This document shows positions 33,677-43,429 of a stretch of DNA of 64,000 bases, one piece after another. Made by a program: the position numbers and the translations under genes. The notes under the pieces were generated by a model that was given only the letters and a program-made list of their open reading frames with translations, ran no database searches and was not told the DNA's origin. How positions within the stretch are numbered: the first letter of the stretch is position 1; the number at the start of each line of letters is the position of its first letter. The stretch lies in NCBI GenBank assembly GCA_025059875.1, contig JANXCT010000002.1, positions 341,180 through 405,179 on the forward strand. The letters run 5' to 3'. The DNA comes from Candidatus Kapaibacterium sp. (GTDB lineage Bacteria > Bacteroidota > Ignavibacteria > Kapaibacteriales > HRBIN21).

Positions 33677-36148
33677 CTACCAGATGACCCTCAGCGGCAG
33701 GCTCCATTGGGCACGATCGGACAAGAATTGCAGAACGTACAGTCCGCTGGGGAGCCTGGTCGGAAGCGCAACACTCAGCACCTGCTCCCCCGCTGGCAGT
33801 TCCTCCCAGCGCTCTTCATCAATGAGCTGCCCAAGGAGCGTAGCCAGCCGGACTCGGACCCTCCCGAGAGGTTCCTCCGCGCGAATCCGTATCCACGCCC
33901 ATGAGCCTTCTACCACGGCGGACGGCGGCTGCACTGGAATGGATCGGTCACCCTGCGACACAGAAGAAGCGGGTTCGATGGCAAAGACAGCAGCGCTCTG
34001 AACAGTCTGGCTGGGATTTGCCACGTTGCGTAGCCGCACCAACGCCTGTTCTGTTGGCGTATTCGGCACTTGCCAGAGGTACTCCTGCGGCGCCGCTTCT
34101 TGGGAGGCTCGGACGACGATCCAACTCTGTCCACCATCGGTGGAATACTCAATCCGCAGGCGGCTGAGGAAATCCGAACACCACCGAATCCGCTGCTGGC
34201 TCCCAACCGCCCACCGCTCGCCTCCATTTGGAGCCAAAAGCTCCAAAACCGGCGCTCCAATAGCAAATGGCTGGCTTTGATCGGCCACCCTTAGATCTGC
34301 CGTATCCTGAACCCGCACCACTGCTCGGTCTGTCACGATCGTCGTCGGGACAGTCCATAGGTACGAGCGTGCCGTTGTGGCCCTCGCTAACGTATCCCAC
34401 CGAGTCCCACCGTCGGACGAAAAGAGCAGATGGACCGCGGGGACCAGAGTCGTGCTCCACTCAATGCTGACCCGCTCCCGGTGGCCGTACCGCTCCCCAC
34501 CCCGTGGGGTATTGAGAGAGACAGTTGGGACAGCAAGCGCAAAGCTCGCCGTCGTTGTATCCCCAACTTGCGGATTCGTCACGTCGTAGATCCGCAACCA
34601 CACCCGAGGAAAGGTCTGCTGCGGCGTTACCCACCGGTATTTCCGCTGCGCTGCCAGTACTCCCGAAGCAATGCGCTGCCACGTCCGCATGGTGTCCGTG
34701 GAGTACTCGATGGCTACAACTTGGACCTGTGCGGAGGTCCAGCGGACTTCCACGGTATCTCCCCCTCGGAAGTTTTGGTTCCCGACAGGGTGCTGAAGGA
34801 GGAGTTTGGGTGCCGTCGGCACGGGCAAGCAGCTCTCAGCACGGCTGTTCCGGATGACAACGGCCACACGTGGCCGAAACGTCAGCGCAACATCTGACTG
34901 CACCAAGTGGCAATAGCTCATGATGCTTCCTCCGTCCCACGAGCTGCGCGGTCGAATCGGGGACCGATAGCAGGCGTCCGGCGTTGGATAGGGCTGCCCG
35001 TCCTGCGTAACGCATGTATCCAGCGGTGGACTCCACACGCAAGCATGCGTATGGGGAGCACCGAACACATGCCCAATTTCGTGAGCGACGACATGCACAT
35101 CCCACGTGTAGCTCAGCGTGGGGTACTGGTAGCTCCCTCGGACACCACTGATGCTGTAAGCCCCTCCACGATCACACAGCGTGTTAAGGCGTGCGATCCC
35201 GCCGACCATTGTCCCGCCAGGAGCGCTCATCACGTGGACAAGGTCGCGCGGAACATTCCGGCGATTGGCATTCCAGTACGATGCGACTTCACCCAAGAGC
35301 GCACCGATGTCGTTGTTGTTGTCGCTCACGTACGGGTCCTCCTCCCCGTCGGGAGGAGCCATCCAAATGAGCACCCACGAGAGTTCCAGCGTGACGTTGA
35401 CCTCGTCCTCGTAGATGCGGCTCACCATCGCAAACACCGAAGCCACGTAAGCAGCAACTCGGTCGTAGTCTCTGTTGAGGCGCTGGTAGAGCGAAGAGGT
35501 CGTCTCCACAGCAACCCTTGCCACCTTCAGAGTCACCATCTGCGGTAGTGGCGGTAGTGGTTCCTTGAAAGAGCGAAGTTGCTCCCAATACTCCGCTGTC
35601 TGCTCAATCCCACAGATCCAGGGTCGGAGCTCGCGGAGAGCATCCGAGCCGAAGACATGCTCATAGCGCTCTCCCTGCCTCTGGCCCGTTGGGACCAATG
35701 CGAACCGGCGGCCATCCGCACGCCACACTATGCCGTAGAGCTCCCCACCGACGATGCTCAGCACGACCCTCGAACCCTGCTCGCCGACGATCGTACCGGT
35801 GAAGACATACTGAGCTCGGCCAGGCATCGGCTCAAGGTGTTCTAACTGTCCAGGGCGGGCCGGACGCACTCCGCGCCACCACTGGGTCTGCCCATCCACT
35901 ACCGAACGGCTGCGCTGAAGAGCAACGGTGGCTTCTTCTCCGCTACCTACCGGAAAGTCCCGAAGCTCCAGCGACGCAACTGGCAGCTTTGCCACGGCAT
36001 GGAGTGCTTGCCTGTCTACCCAATACCGTACCGCTACCTGCGGAGCCAAGACCTGCTCGCTGGACTGCAGGAAGAGCCGCGCCGAGAGGAGCTCCCGGGC
36101 TACCGCGCAGATAGCAGCAATTCCGAGGATCAGCCCACAACGCCACAT
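33677..36148 (-). CDS. secreted reprolysin-like metalloprotease with T9SS-type C-terminal domain
   Basis: This 823-residue protein has a signal peptide (residues about 1-18), a propeptide-like part to about 200, a metzincin zinc-protease domain (zinc motif HEIGHVFGAPH at 356-366, Met-turn SIMSYC near 410) and three similar beta modules of about 85 residues, each with G(G)E.W..G...I.W and a YSTDGG-like turn. The last 75 residues match a type A T9SS sorting domain, ending LPSGLYVLQFL...RVIW. It should be exported by Sec, then by T9SS to the surface or medium. A TATTTTC element at 36181-36187 may be its promoter. Confidence 0.85.
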   Translation of the reverse strand: MWRCGLILGIAAICAVARELLSARLFLQSSEQVLAPQVAVRYWVDRQALHAVAKLPVASLELRDFPVGSGEEATVALQRSRSVVDGQTQWWRGVRPARPGQLEHLEPMPGRAQYVFTGTIVGEQGSRVVLSIVGGELYGIVWRADGRRFALVPTGQRQGERYEHVFGSDALRELRPWICGIEQTAEYWEQLRSFKEPLPPLPQMVTLKVARVAVETTSSLYQRLNRDYDRVAAYVASVFAMVSRIYEDEVNVTLELSWVLIWMAPPDGEEDPYVSDNNNDIGALLGEVASYWNANRRNVPRDLVHVMSAPGGTMVGGIARLNTLCDRGGAYSISGVRGSYQYPTLSYTWDVHVVAHEIGHVFGAPHTHACVWSPPLDTCVTQDGQPYPTPDACYRSPIRPRSSWDGGSIMSYCHLVQSDVALTFRPRVAVVIRNSRAESCLPVPTAPKLLLQHPVGNQNFRGGDTVEVRWTSAQVQVVAIEYSTDTMRTWQRIASGVLAAQRKYRWVTPQQTFPRVWLRIYDVTNPQVGDTTTASFALAVPTVSLNTPRGGERYGHRERVSIEWSTTLVPAVHLLFSSDGGTRWDTLARATTARSYLWTVPTTIVTDRAVVRVQDTADLRVADQSQPFAIGAPVLELLAPNGGERWAVGSQQRIRWCSDFLSRLRIEYSTDGGQSWIVVRASQEAAPQEYLWQVPNTPTEQALVRLRNVANPSQTVQSAAVFAIEPASSVSQGDRSIPVQPPSAVVEGSWAWIRIRAEEPLGRVRVRLATLLGQLIDEERWEELPAGEQVLSVALPTRLPSGLYVLQFLSDRAQWSLPLRVIW

Positions 36149-36180
36149 CTGTCCTTACGCTGCAACGGTTCGTGTACGGC

Positions 36181-36187
36181 GAAAATA
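36181..36187 (-). promoter_or_regulatory. TATTTTC, possible -7 element for the metalloprotease
   Basis: The minus strand reads TATTTTCG, one mismatch from TAnnTTTG, 33 bases upstream of the protease start. The 133-base gap to topA holds no other clear signal. Confidence 0.3.
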
Positions 36188-36281
36188 CTAACCATAGCCA
36201 TCCCTACTGGCGAACCCCTACAACGCTCACGACACCGGTATGTCTTAGCGTCTATACTCCGCGACTGTTCAGGCAGGAGCG

Positions 36282-38711
36282 ATGCCACGGCAGCAGACAA
36301 AGAGTAAGCGGAAAACAGCTAGCAAGGTAGCGCATCGCCAATCTTCGGCAGCTTCAACGATAGCTACGACGACTTCTGCCCGGCACCTCGTGGTGGTAGA
36401 ATCTCCAGCCAAAGCACGGACAATCCAGCATTACCTTGGCAAGGACTACACTGTGGAGGCATCCCTAGGCCACATCAAGGACCTGCCAGAGCACAGCTTA
36501 GGGGTGGATGTTGCGCGTGGCTTTCAGCCCTACTATATCCTCATCCCTGAACGCCGTAAAGCCCTCGAGCGGCTTAAAGCTCTTGCTGCAAGCGTCGACA
36601 GCATTCTGCTAGCAACAGACCCAGACCGTGAAGGGGAGGCTATCGCCTGGCACCTCGCTGAAGAGCTCCATCCCATCAACCCGAACATCCGCCGTGTCCT
36701 CTTCTACGAGATCACCAAGACCGGCGTCCAGAACGGCATTGCGCAGCCGCGGGAGCTCGACCGTGACCTTGTCCTCTCCCAGCAGGCTCGCCGCGTCATG
36801 GACCGCCTCATCGGTTATGAGATCTCTCCATGGCTGAGCGACGCATTGGCTCACGAAGTCTCGCATGCCCTCTCCGCTGGCCGTGTCCAATCGGTGGCAC
36901 TCCGCCTCATCTGCGAACGCGAAGAGAGCATCGAACGCTTCCAGCCCATTCCCTTCTGGCGCATCCGTGCCTACTTCCTTCTGCCCTCAGGTCAGGGATT
37001 CTGGGCCGAGCTTATTGCCTACCACGGCAAGCCCATTCGGAACCCTGAGGGTTCGATGCACGAACTGTCGCCAGAACAGCTCAGCAACCTCCACTATCTC
37101 CGCTCGGAGGCAGAAGCCGAACGAGTACTGGAAGCGCTCCGCAGATGCTCCTCCTGGGAGATAGCCGAAGTCCGCAAGCGGCGGCAGAAGCGTCAGCCTC
37201 CCCCACCGTTCACGACCAGCCTCCTCCAGCAAGAGGCCTCGCGCCGGCTTGGACTCTCGCCACGGCAGACAATGCGCTTGGCACAGCAGCTCTACGAAGG
37301 CGTCACCGTAGGAGGCGAAGGGCCCGAAGGGCTCATCACATACATGCGCACCGATTCTATGCGCGTCAGCCACGAAGCCCAGCAGGCTGCCCGTACCGCC
37401 ATTGCAAATCTCTTTGGCACCGAGTATCTCCCGCCGGAACCACCACAGTACACCAGCAAATCCGCCCATGTCCAAGATGCCCACGAAGCGATCCGGCCTA
37501 CCCACCTGGAGTACACCCCAGAGCGCGTCCGCCCGTACCTACCGGAGGAATTGGCAGAGCTATACGAGCTCATCTACACCCGCTTCCTAGCCTCCCAGAT
37601 GCAAGCAGCAGAGCTGGAGTCCGTTACGGTCATCATCGCTGGGGACGATTTCCGTTTCCGCGCTAGCGGTAGTAGCATCCTCTTCGACGGCTTCCTCCGC
37701 GCCTATGCTGAGTTCAGCGATGAAGACGACGAAGAAGAGCGCCAGACGCTCCCAGCCGAGCTGACCGAAGGGCTTTCACTGAGTCTCCAGACGTGGGAGG
37801 TCAAGCCAAGCCAGACGAAGCCGCCTTCTCGATACACAGAAGCCACCCTTGTCAAAGAGCTTGATGAGCTCGGCATCGGACGGCCAAGTACGTACGCCAC
37901 GATCGTCAGCACGCTCTTCGAACGCCAGTACGTCCGTCGACAGCGCAAACAGTTGGTCCCAACCCCGCTGGGACGGAAGGTGAACGACATCTTGGTGCGC
38001 TTCTTCCCGGACATCTTCTCCGTTGGCTTCACTGCTGCTATGGAGCAAGACCTGGATGCCATTGCAGAAAGACAGGCCAGTTACCGCTCTGTGCTGGAGC
38101 GCTTTTACAGCCCGTTCCGCAGCGCCCTGGAACGAGCACAGCAGTCGCTGCGGTCTCCTTTCGCTTGTCCCGCATGCGGCGTGCCGATGCAGGTTGCACG
38201 CTCACGCCGAGGGAAGCGATACCTACGATGCTCACAATGCGGCAAGACCCAGCCGCTCCCAAAATCCGCGCAGCCCTCAGAGCCGCGGGCCGACCTCCCC
38301 TGCCCAACCTGCGGAGCACCGATGGTGCTGCGGCAGAGTCGGTATGGTGCCTTCTACGGCTGCTCGCGCTATCCCGAGTGCAACGGTACCCGCCCGTTGA
38401 GCTCTGGCGTTCGGTGTCCACAGTGCGGCGAAGGAGAGCTTGTCGAACGGATGGACCGCCATCAGCGGCGCTTCTGGGGATGTTCGCGCTATCCCGACTG
38501 CCGCTATGCATCCCGCTACCGTCCTCTTCCCTCGCCATGTCCTCAGTGCAGCCATCCGTACGTTGAGGAGCGCGGACGATGGTCCGATGGCGAGTGGGTT
38601 ACTCTCTGGCACTGTCCGCAGTGCCACTCCGAGCTGACGCCTGCCCCTCCGCCAGAGGCAGAGGAAGAGCCGATCTCCTCCGGCAATCCTATCTCAGAGA
38701 CCCCCGCATAG
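36282..38711 (+). CDS. topA: DNA topoisomerase I (type IA)
   Basis: This 809-residue enzyme relaxes negative supercoils. The Toprim domain starts near residue 32 with VVVESPAKA (catalytic Glu) and DPDREGEA. The catalytic Tyr lies in GLITYMRTDSMR. The C-terminal 180 residues hold four CxxC zinc ribbons (CPAC...CSQC, CPTC...C, CPQC...C, CPQC...CPQC). The N-terminal 30 residues are a basic, Ser/Thr-rich extension. It leads a cluster with the macrodomain gene 28 bases downstream. Confidence 0.97.
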   Translation: MPRQQTKSKRKTASKVAHRQSSAASTIATTTSARHLVVVESPAKARTIQHYLGKDYTVEASLGHIKDLPEHSLGVDVARGFQPYYILIPERRKALERLKALAASVDSILLATDPDREGEAIAWHLAEELHPINPNIRRVLFYEITKTGVQNGIAQPRELDRDLVLSQQARRVMDRLIGYEISPWLSDALAHEVSHALSAGRVQSVALRLICEREESIERFQPIPFWRIRAYFLLPSGQGFWAELIAYHGKPIRNPEGSMHELSPEQLSNLHYLRSEAEAERVLEALRRCSSWEIAEVRKRRQKRQPPPPFTTSLLQQEASRRLGLSPRQTMRLAQQLYEGVTVGGEGPEGLITYMRTDSMRVSHEAQQAARTAIANLFGTEYLPPEPPQYTSKSAHVQDAHEAIRPTHLEYTPERVRPYLPEELAELYELIYTRFLASQMQAAELESVTVIIAGDDFRFRASGSSILFDGFLRAYAEFSDEDDEEERQTLPAELTEGLSLSLQTWEVKPSQTKPPSRYTEATLVKELDELGIGRPSTYATIVSTLFERQYVRRQRKQLVPTPLGRKVNDILVRFFPDIFSVGFTAAMEQDLDAIAERQASYRSVLERFYSPFRSALERAQQSLRSPFACPACGVPMQVARSRRGKRYLRCSQCGKTQPLPKSAQPSEPRADLPCPTCGAPMVLRQSRYGAFYGCSRYPECNGTRPLSSGVRCPQCGEGELVERMDRHQRRFWGCSRYPDCRYASRYRPLPSPCPQCSHPYVEERGRWSDGEWVTLWHCPQCHSELTPAPPPEAEEEPISSGNPISETPA

Positions 38712-38739
38712 CTAGTTCCACTATCGCTGTTCGCCTACC

Positions 38740-39267
38740 ATGTTGGAGCGGATTGAGATCGTGCGCGGAGACATCACAACGGAACAGGTAGACGCAATCG
38801 TCAACGCTGCCAACTCAGCACTGCTTCCAGGTGGTGGTGTCTGTGGAGCGATTCACCGTGTAGCAGGACCAGAGCTAGCGGAGGAGTGTCGACAAATTGG
38901 TTACTGTGCCCCTGGGGATGCTGTCATCACGAAAGGCTATCGCCTCCCGGCCCGCTTCGTCATCCATACCGTTGGGCCGATTTGGCGTGGTGGAACTCAC
39001 GGCGAAGACGAGACCTTAGCATCGTGCTACCGCCGTGCGCTGGAGCTCGCCCACACGCATGGCATCCGCACCATCGCCTTCCCATCCATCAGCACCGGGG
39101 CTTACGGCTTCCCCGTCGACCGGGCCTGCCGCATTGCCTTGCGGGAGCTCGCTGCCGGGCTGCTCAAGTTTCCAGATATCGAGCGTGTCCGCATCGTTTG
39201 CTTCGACGAAGCAACCTACTGCTCCTACCTCGAGGCCTACCAGCAAATGACAGATGCACAGCAGTAA
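38740..39267 (+). CDS. macrodomain protein (ADP-ribose binding / O-acetyl-ADP-ribose deacetylase)
   Basis: This 175-residue macrodomain starts with the typical [22 protein letters not shown], then GGGVCGAIH and the second loop [13 protein letters not shown]. It should hydrolyse O-acetyl-ADP-ribose or remove ADP-ribose from proteins. Its TAA stop overlaps the ATG of the next frame (TAATG, 39265-39269). Confidence 0.93.
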   Translation: MLERIEIVRGDITTEQVDAIVNAANSALLPGGGVCGAIHRVAGPELAEECRQIGYCAPGDAVITKGYRLPARFVIHTVGPIWRGGTHGEDETLASCYRRALELAHTHGIRTIAFPSISTGAYGFPVDRACRIALRELAAGLLKFPDIERVRIVCFDEATYCSYLEAYQQMTDAQQ

Positions 39268-40639
39268 TGGAAATCGGCTTCTGGGGTGCAGCGCAGACCG
39301 TTACCGGTTCGCTCCACATCGTGCATGTCAACGGCCACTACATCTTCTTGGACTGCGGACTCTTCCAGGGCCGACAGGCAGAAGCATACGAGCGGAACTG
39401 CACTCTCCCAATCCCTCCCACAGACGTCCATGCTGTCGTGCTCTCCCATGCCCACATAGACCACTCGGGCAATCTCCCCACACTCGTCAAGCATGGCTTC
39501 CCAGGGCTGATCTACGCAACCCCACCAACCCAAGACCTCTGCGCCATCCTCCTTGCCGATAGCGCCCAGATCCAAGAGAAGGATGCCGAATACCTACTCC
39601 AGGAGCGGGGTGAGCACATCGTTCCACTATACTGCGGGGAAGACGTACCGCGCACAATGGCGCGCTTCTTCCCGATTGCCTACGAGGAGCCCGTGCAGAT
39701 CGCACCGGGGGTTCTACTGCGCCTACGTCAGGCAGGGCATATCTTAGGCTCAGCGCAGATACTCCTAACTCCCTGAGCGCGGGCGTACGGTCCGCGTAGG
39801 CTTTACTGGCGACCTCGGCCGCCAATCCCCTCTTCTACTCTCTCCCCCTGCTCCCCCGGAACCTGTGGACCTCCTGCTTGCTGAGTCCACATACGCTGGG
39901 TGCCGACACGAAGGAAGCCAGGCTGTCCGTCAGCGGCTCTGTGACATCTTCCACGAGATTGCCCGTCGAAAAGGTGTGCTCCTCATCCTTGCCTTTACCG
40001 TTGGGAGAACCCAAGAGCTCCTCTTCCACCTCAACGCACTGGCACACGCGGGGCAGCTCCCACCGATCCCTGTCTTCGTCGCCAGTCCGCTGGCCGCAGC
40101 AGCAACCCAGCTCTTCCGGACCCATCTGGCGGAATTCAACCAGACCGTTCAGGAGCTTCTCGCTTCGGATCCCGATCCATTCGGCTTTCCACATCTGCGC
40201 TTTACCCAGAGCGTAGAAGAATCCAAAGCAACCCTCCGTGAAGCCCCACCGTATGCTGTCATTGCCGGCTCGGCGATGTGCGAATCCGGCGCATCCTGCA
40301 CCATCTCAAGCACCACATCGGGAACCCGCGTACGCTCATCCTCTTCGTTGGCCACAACGCTGCCCATACCTTTAGGACGCCGCCTGGTAGAAGGAGAACG
40401 GCGAGTGCGGATCTTCGGAGAGTCGTACACAGTCCATGCCCACGTAGAGGAACTCCCTAGTTTGAGCGCTCATGCCGATGGAGAGAGACTCCTGCACTAT
40501 CTTCGCCCGCTCCTCACCAGCACGACGATTGTGCTCGTTCATGGGGAGCAACCCCAACAAAGAGCTACTCCGACAGCAACTGCAGGCGTATGGCTACACC
40601 GTTATCATCCCTCAGGCAGGCAAATGGCTGACGCTATGA
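39267..40639 (+). pseudogene. beta-CASP metallo-beta-lactamase RNA nuclease, frameshifted
   Basis: Joined across frames, this is a beta-CASP protein of about 455 residues (YSH1/CPSF73-like exonuclease family): GAAQTVTGS start, zinc motif SHAHIDHSG, GHILGSAQ, GDLGR, beta-CASP GSAMCESGRILHHL and HADGERLL. It is broken by four one-base frameshifts: an extra T near 39773, a lost base near 40287, an extra T near 40372 and an extra C near 40550. The segment between the second and third lesions returns to frame. The stop overlaps the next gene (ATGA, 40636-40639). No stop-codon substitutions are seen, so decay is recent or the base calls are wrong. Confidence 0.8.
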
Positions 40640-41526
40640 CGGCGGTGGATGTTGTCGCCGGCGTCCTCGTGTCCAACCAGCACGTCCTCCTGTGCCAGCG
40701 TGCACCAGATGTCCCATACCCGCTTCAGTGGGAGTTCCCCGGTGGCAAGGTAGAACCCAACGAAACTCCTGAAGAGGCTCTGCGCCGTGAACTTCGAGAA
40801 GAGCTGGGCATTGCTGCCCAAGTAGGAGCCAACCTCTGGCTGACGGAGTTTGAGTACCCCGACGGCAAGCGCTTCCGCCTCCACTTCTACGCCATAGAAA
40901 GCTGGACTGGGGTCCCCCAGCCACGGACAGGCATTTCCCAGGTGGCCTGGATCCCTCTTTCGGACTTAGAACGTTACAACGTCCTAGAGGGAGACCGGGA
41001 GTTCTGCCTCGTACTCCCGTGGCTCCTAGACCCAACGAGCGTCGAAACCGATGTCCTCTTCATGCGAATAGCCCTGCTGGAGGCGCAACGGGCATTCCAT
41101 GATGGGGAAGTCCCCGTAGGCGCAGTCATCGTCCGAGACGGACGCATTGTCGCACGTGGTCGGAATGCTGTTGAGCGCGGCGGGGACGCTACGCTCCACG
41201 CTGAAGTCAACGCCATCCGACAGGCCTCCAAACACTTCGGACGTCGCCTTGAAGGCTGCACCCTCTACGTTACCCTGGAACCCTGCCCTATGTGTGCAGG
41301 AGCGATTGTCTGGTCACGAATCCAGCGTCTGGTCTACGGCGCCCCCGACCTCCGAGCAGGGGCCTGCGGAACCCTCTACAACATCGTGGAGGATGAGCGA
41401 CTCAACCACCGTTGCGCCGTCCGCAGGGGAGTTTTGGCCGAAGAGTCTGCCGCACTCCTCCGTCGGTTTTTCCAACAGCTACGAGCCGAAGACCGTGGAG
41501 TGGACACCGGAGCCCCTTCAGAATAA
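40636..41526 (+). CDS. fusion of Nudix (MutT-like) hydrolase and tRNA adenosine deaminase (TadA)
   Basis: This single frame of 296 residues joins two enzymes. Residues 1-130 form a MutT-like Nudix domain with a complete Nudix box at 37-59 (G37, E43, R51-E52, E55-E56, G58) that hydrolyses 8-oxo-dGTP or a similar nucleotide. Residues about 142-285 form a TadA-type deaminase with the zinc motif HAEVNAI (188-194) and PCPMCAGA (216-223), which converts A34 to inosine in tRNA. No stop or start signals separate the halves, and the joint is VETDVLFMRIAL near 137-146. The start at 40636 overlaps the previous stop. Confidence 0.85.
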   Translation: MTAVDVVAGVLVSNQHVLLCQRAPDVPYPLQWEFPGGKVEPNETPEEALRRELREELGIAAQVGANLWLTEFEYPDGKRFRLHFYAIESWTGVPQPRTGISQVAWIPLSDLERYNVLEGDREFCLVLPWLLDPTSVETDVLFMRIALLEAQRAFHDGEVPVGAVIVRDGRIVARGRNAVERGGDATLHAEVNAIRQASKHFGRRLEGCTLYVTLEPCPMCAGAIVWSRIQRLVYGAPDLRAGACGTLYNIVEDERLNHRCAVRRGVLAEESAALLRRFFQQLRAEDRGVDTGAPSE

Positions 41527-42202
41527 GCTCTACGTCGTGCCGACCCCCATTGGAAACCGCGGGGATATCACTCTGCGGGCGCTGCATGTCCTGCACAACG
41601 CGGAAGCCATCGCCTGCGAGGACACCCGCCGAACAGGGCTGCTGCTGAAAGCGTATGGGATCGTCCCCCGCCGCCTCCTACGCTGCGATGAACACACAGA
41701 GACCCGTTGTGCTGCAGAGCTTCTGCGCCTCCTGCAGGAGGGGAAGAGCGTCGCGCTAGTGAGTGACGCCGGTACGCCTGGAATCTCCGACCCCGGAGCC
41801 CGCCTCATTCGGCAGGTACTGGAGGCAGGCTATAGCATCACCGTCCTCCCAGGCCCAACAGCACTGATACCTGCTCTCGTTGGCAGCGGACTCCCTCCGC
41901 AGCCGTTTGTCTTCTGGGGTTTCCCGCCCGTCCGTGGTAGCCAACGTCGAGAGCGACTGGAGGCAATTGCAGCATGTCCCTGGACCAGTGTCATCTACGA
42001 GGCCCCTCACCGACTCCTACTGCTGCTGCATGACCTCGTTGAGCTTTGCTCCCCTGACCGTCGTGTCTGCATTGCCCGCGAGCTTAGCAAGTTCAACGAG
42101 GAGTACCTCCGCGGTACCCTCGCAGAATGCTGCCGTATCTTGGAGCAGCGCCTGCGAATCCAAGGGGAATGTGTGGTGATCCTGCAGGGAGCGGTGTCGT
42201 GA
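41495..42202 (+). CDS. rsmI: 16S rRNA (cytidine1402-2'-O)-methyltransferase RsmI
   Basis: This 235-residue tetrapyrrole-methylase-fold enzyme methylates the ribose of C1402. It has LYVVPTPIGNRGDITLRAL, ACEDTRRTGLLL, LVSDAGTPGISDPGARL and YEAPHRL. No ATG is close to the family start, so GTG 41495 is chosen, giving 10 residues before LYVVPT. It overlaps the TadA part by 32 bases and the tmk start by four (GTGTCGTGA). Confidence 0.93.
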   Translation: MEWTPEPLQNKLYVVPTPIGNRGDITLRALHVLHNAEAIACEDTRRTGLLLKAYGIVPRRLLRCDEHTETRCAAELLRLLQEGKSVALVSDAGTPGISDPGARLIRQVLEAGYSITVLPGPTALIPALVGSGLPPQPFVFWGFPPVRGSQRRERLEAIAACPWTSVIYEAPHRLLLLLHDLVELCSPDRRVCIARELSKFNEEYLRGTLAECCRILEQRLRIQGECVVILQGAVS

Positions 42203-42819
42203 AGGGCATACTCATCAGCTTCGAAGGCCTCGATGGCTGCGGGAAATCAACCCAAGTCGAGCTCCTCGCCGAACGGTTACGATCGCTAGGCTACGCCGTC
42301 CAGGTTTTCCGAGAGCCCGGGGCAACTCCACTCTCAGAGTCCATCCGCCAGCTCCTCCTCCACACCCCTACGGAGATCGTCCCTGTAGCGGAGATGCTGC
42401 TATTCAACGCAGCACGCGCCCAGCTCGTTGAGAGTGCAATCCGTCCGGCATTAGCGGCTGGTGCTATCGTACTCTGTGACCGCTTTGCAGACTCCACCAC
42501 CGCATACCAAGGGTATGGTCGCGGTCTGCCGATAGACCAAGTGCTGCTTTGCAATCACATTGCTACTGGCGGCCTCAAACCAGCTTTGACGCTCTTCCTG
42601 GACGTCCCCGCGGAGGTAGCTATCCAACGCAGCCAGAAAGGAGACCGCATGGAGCGCTCGGGATACGAGTTCTTCGAGCGTGTCCGGCAGGGGTACTGGG
42701 AGATTGCCCGCCAAGAGCCAGAACGGGTCGTCTGCATAGAGGCCTCCTCCTCACCTGAGCGAGTTCACGCCACTGTCTGGGAACACGTCCGCCGACTACT
42801 CCCGCAGCCCCCAGGGTAA
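42199..42819 (+). CDS. tmk: thymidylate kinase
   Basis: This 206-residue kinase makes dTDP. It has the P-loop FEGLDGCGKST, the DRFADSTTAYQGYGRG DRx motif and the lid region QKGDRMERSG. It starts at GTG 42199, overlapping the rsmI stop. It ends four bases from the convergent thioredoxin-like gene. Confidence 0.95.
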   Translation: MKGILISFEGLDGCGKSTQVELLAERLRSLGYAVQVFREPGATPLSESIRQLLLHTPTEIVPVAEMLLFNAARAQLVESAIRPALAAGAIVLCDRFADSTTAYQGYGRGLPIDQVLLCNHIATGGLKPALTLFLDVPAEVAIQRSQKGDRMERSGYEFFERVRQGYWEIARQEPERVVCIEASSSPERVHATVWEHVRRLLPQPPG

Positions 42820-42823
42820 ATCC

Positions 42824-43312
42824 TCAACGTCGCAAAGCCTCCAAGATCACCTGCTCCAACGTCTTGCCTGGTGGCAACCCACCGGCGATGCTTCCCAGAA
42901 TTTCCTGCCCGCGGGTGATGAAGAAGGATGGCAAGGTCTGGATGTGGAGCCAATGTTGGTGGGGGTGTCTATCGGCAGCAGTGTGCATCGCGTAAATCTC
43001 GCACTCCCCCTCTGGCACACCGGCCGCATGGAGGATTCGCAAGAAGCGCGGGAAGAGCTTCTGCGTCCCTACACACGAGCATGTTGGCTCAACGTAAGCG
43101 TAGAAGCGATGCTGGCCCGGAACGTACGCTGCCCGGATCTGCTGCACTAGCGCTGAGTCTGGCTGGTACGCTTGGAACTCTGCCTCAAACCACGCAAATC
43201 CAGGAGTAGAGCGCAAGGCTTGCAACGTAAGCCGCTCAGCAACTCCCTCCGGCTGTGTGCTCTGCGTACAGGCAAGGAGGGCGAGCGCCCCTACTGCCAC
43301 CACGTATCGCAT
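42824..43312 (-). CDS. thioredoxin-like lipoprotein
   Basis: This 162-residue protein has a lipobox (VGALALLAC, Cys15) and a thioredoxin-fold part with the possible redox site PTCSC and the cis-proline LPSFFI. The spacing is unusual (CSC rather than CxxC), so disulfide chemistry is not certain. It should face the periplasm. tRNA-Pro lies 34 bases upstream on the same strand and may share its transcript. Confidence 0.65.
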   Translation of the reverse strand: MRYVVAVGALALLACTQSTQPEGVAERLTLQALRSTPGFAWFEAEFQAYQPDSALVQQIRAAYVPGQHRFYAYVEPTCSCVGTQKLFPRFLRILHAAGVPEGECEIYAMHTAADRHPHQHWLHIQTLPSFFITRGQEILGSIAGGLPPGKTLEQVILEALRR

Positions 43313-43345
43313 CTCCCTACGCCACTACGCAGCACCACTTCTAGT

Positions 43346-43420
43346 CGGGGCGGTGGGATTCGAACCCACGACCTCTTGGTCCCAAACCAAGCGCGCTCAA
43401 CCAGGCTGCGCTACGCCCCG
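43346..43420 (-). tRNA. tRNA-Pro (anticodon UGG)
   Basis: On the minus strand the 75 bases fold into a cloverleaf: acceptor stem CGGGGCG with CGCCCCG, anticodon stem CTTGG/CCAAG around TTTGGGA (anticodon TGG, read Pro), and T arm with GTTCGAATC. The CCA end is not encoded. A TATCTTTG promoter element ends 10 bases upstream. Confidence 0.97.
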
Positions 43421-43429
43421 ACTGGCAAG

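Noticed and set aside
38886-39776. A longer gene covering part of the macrodomain and nuclease frames
   Set aside because: The upstream part is only an out-of-frame shadow of the macrodomain gene; the nuclease frame begins at ATG 39267.
40275-40380. Programmed frameshift in the beta-CASP gene
   Set aside because: Four separate frame changes with no slippery-site pattern argue against programmed shifting.
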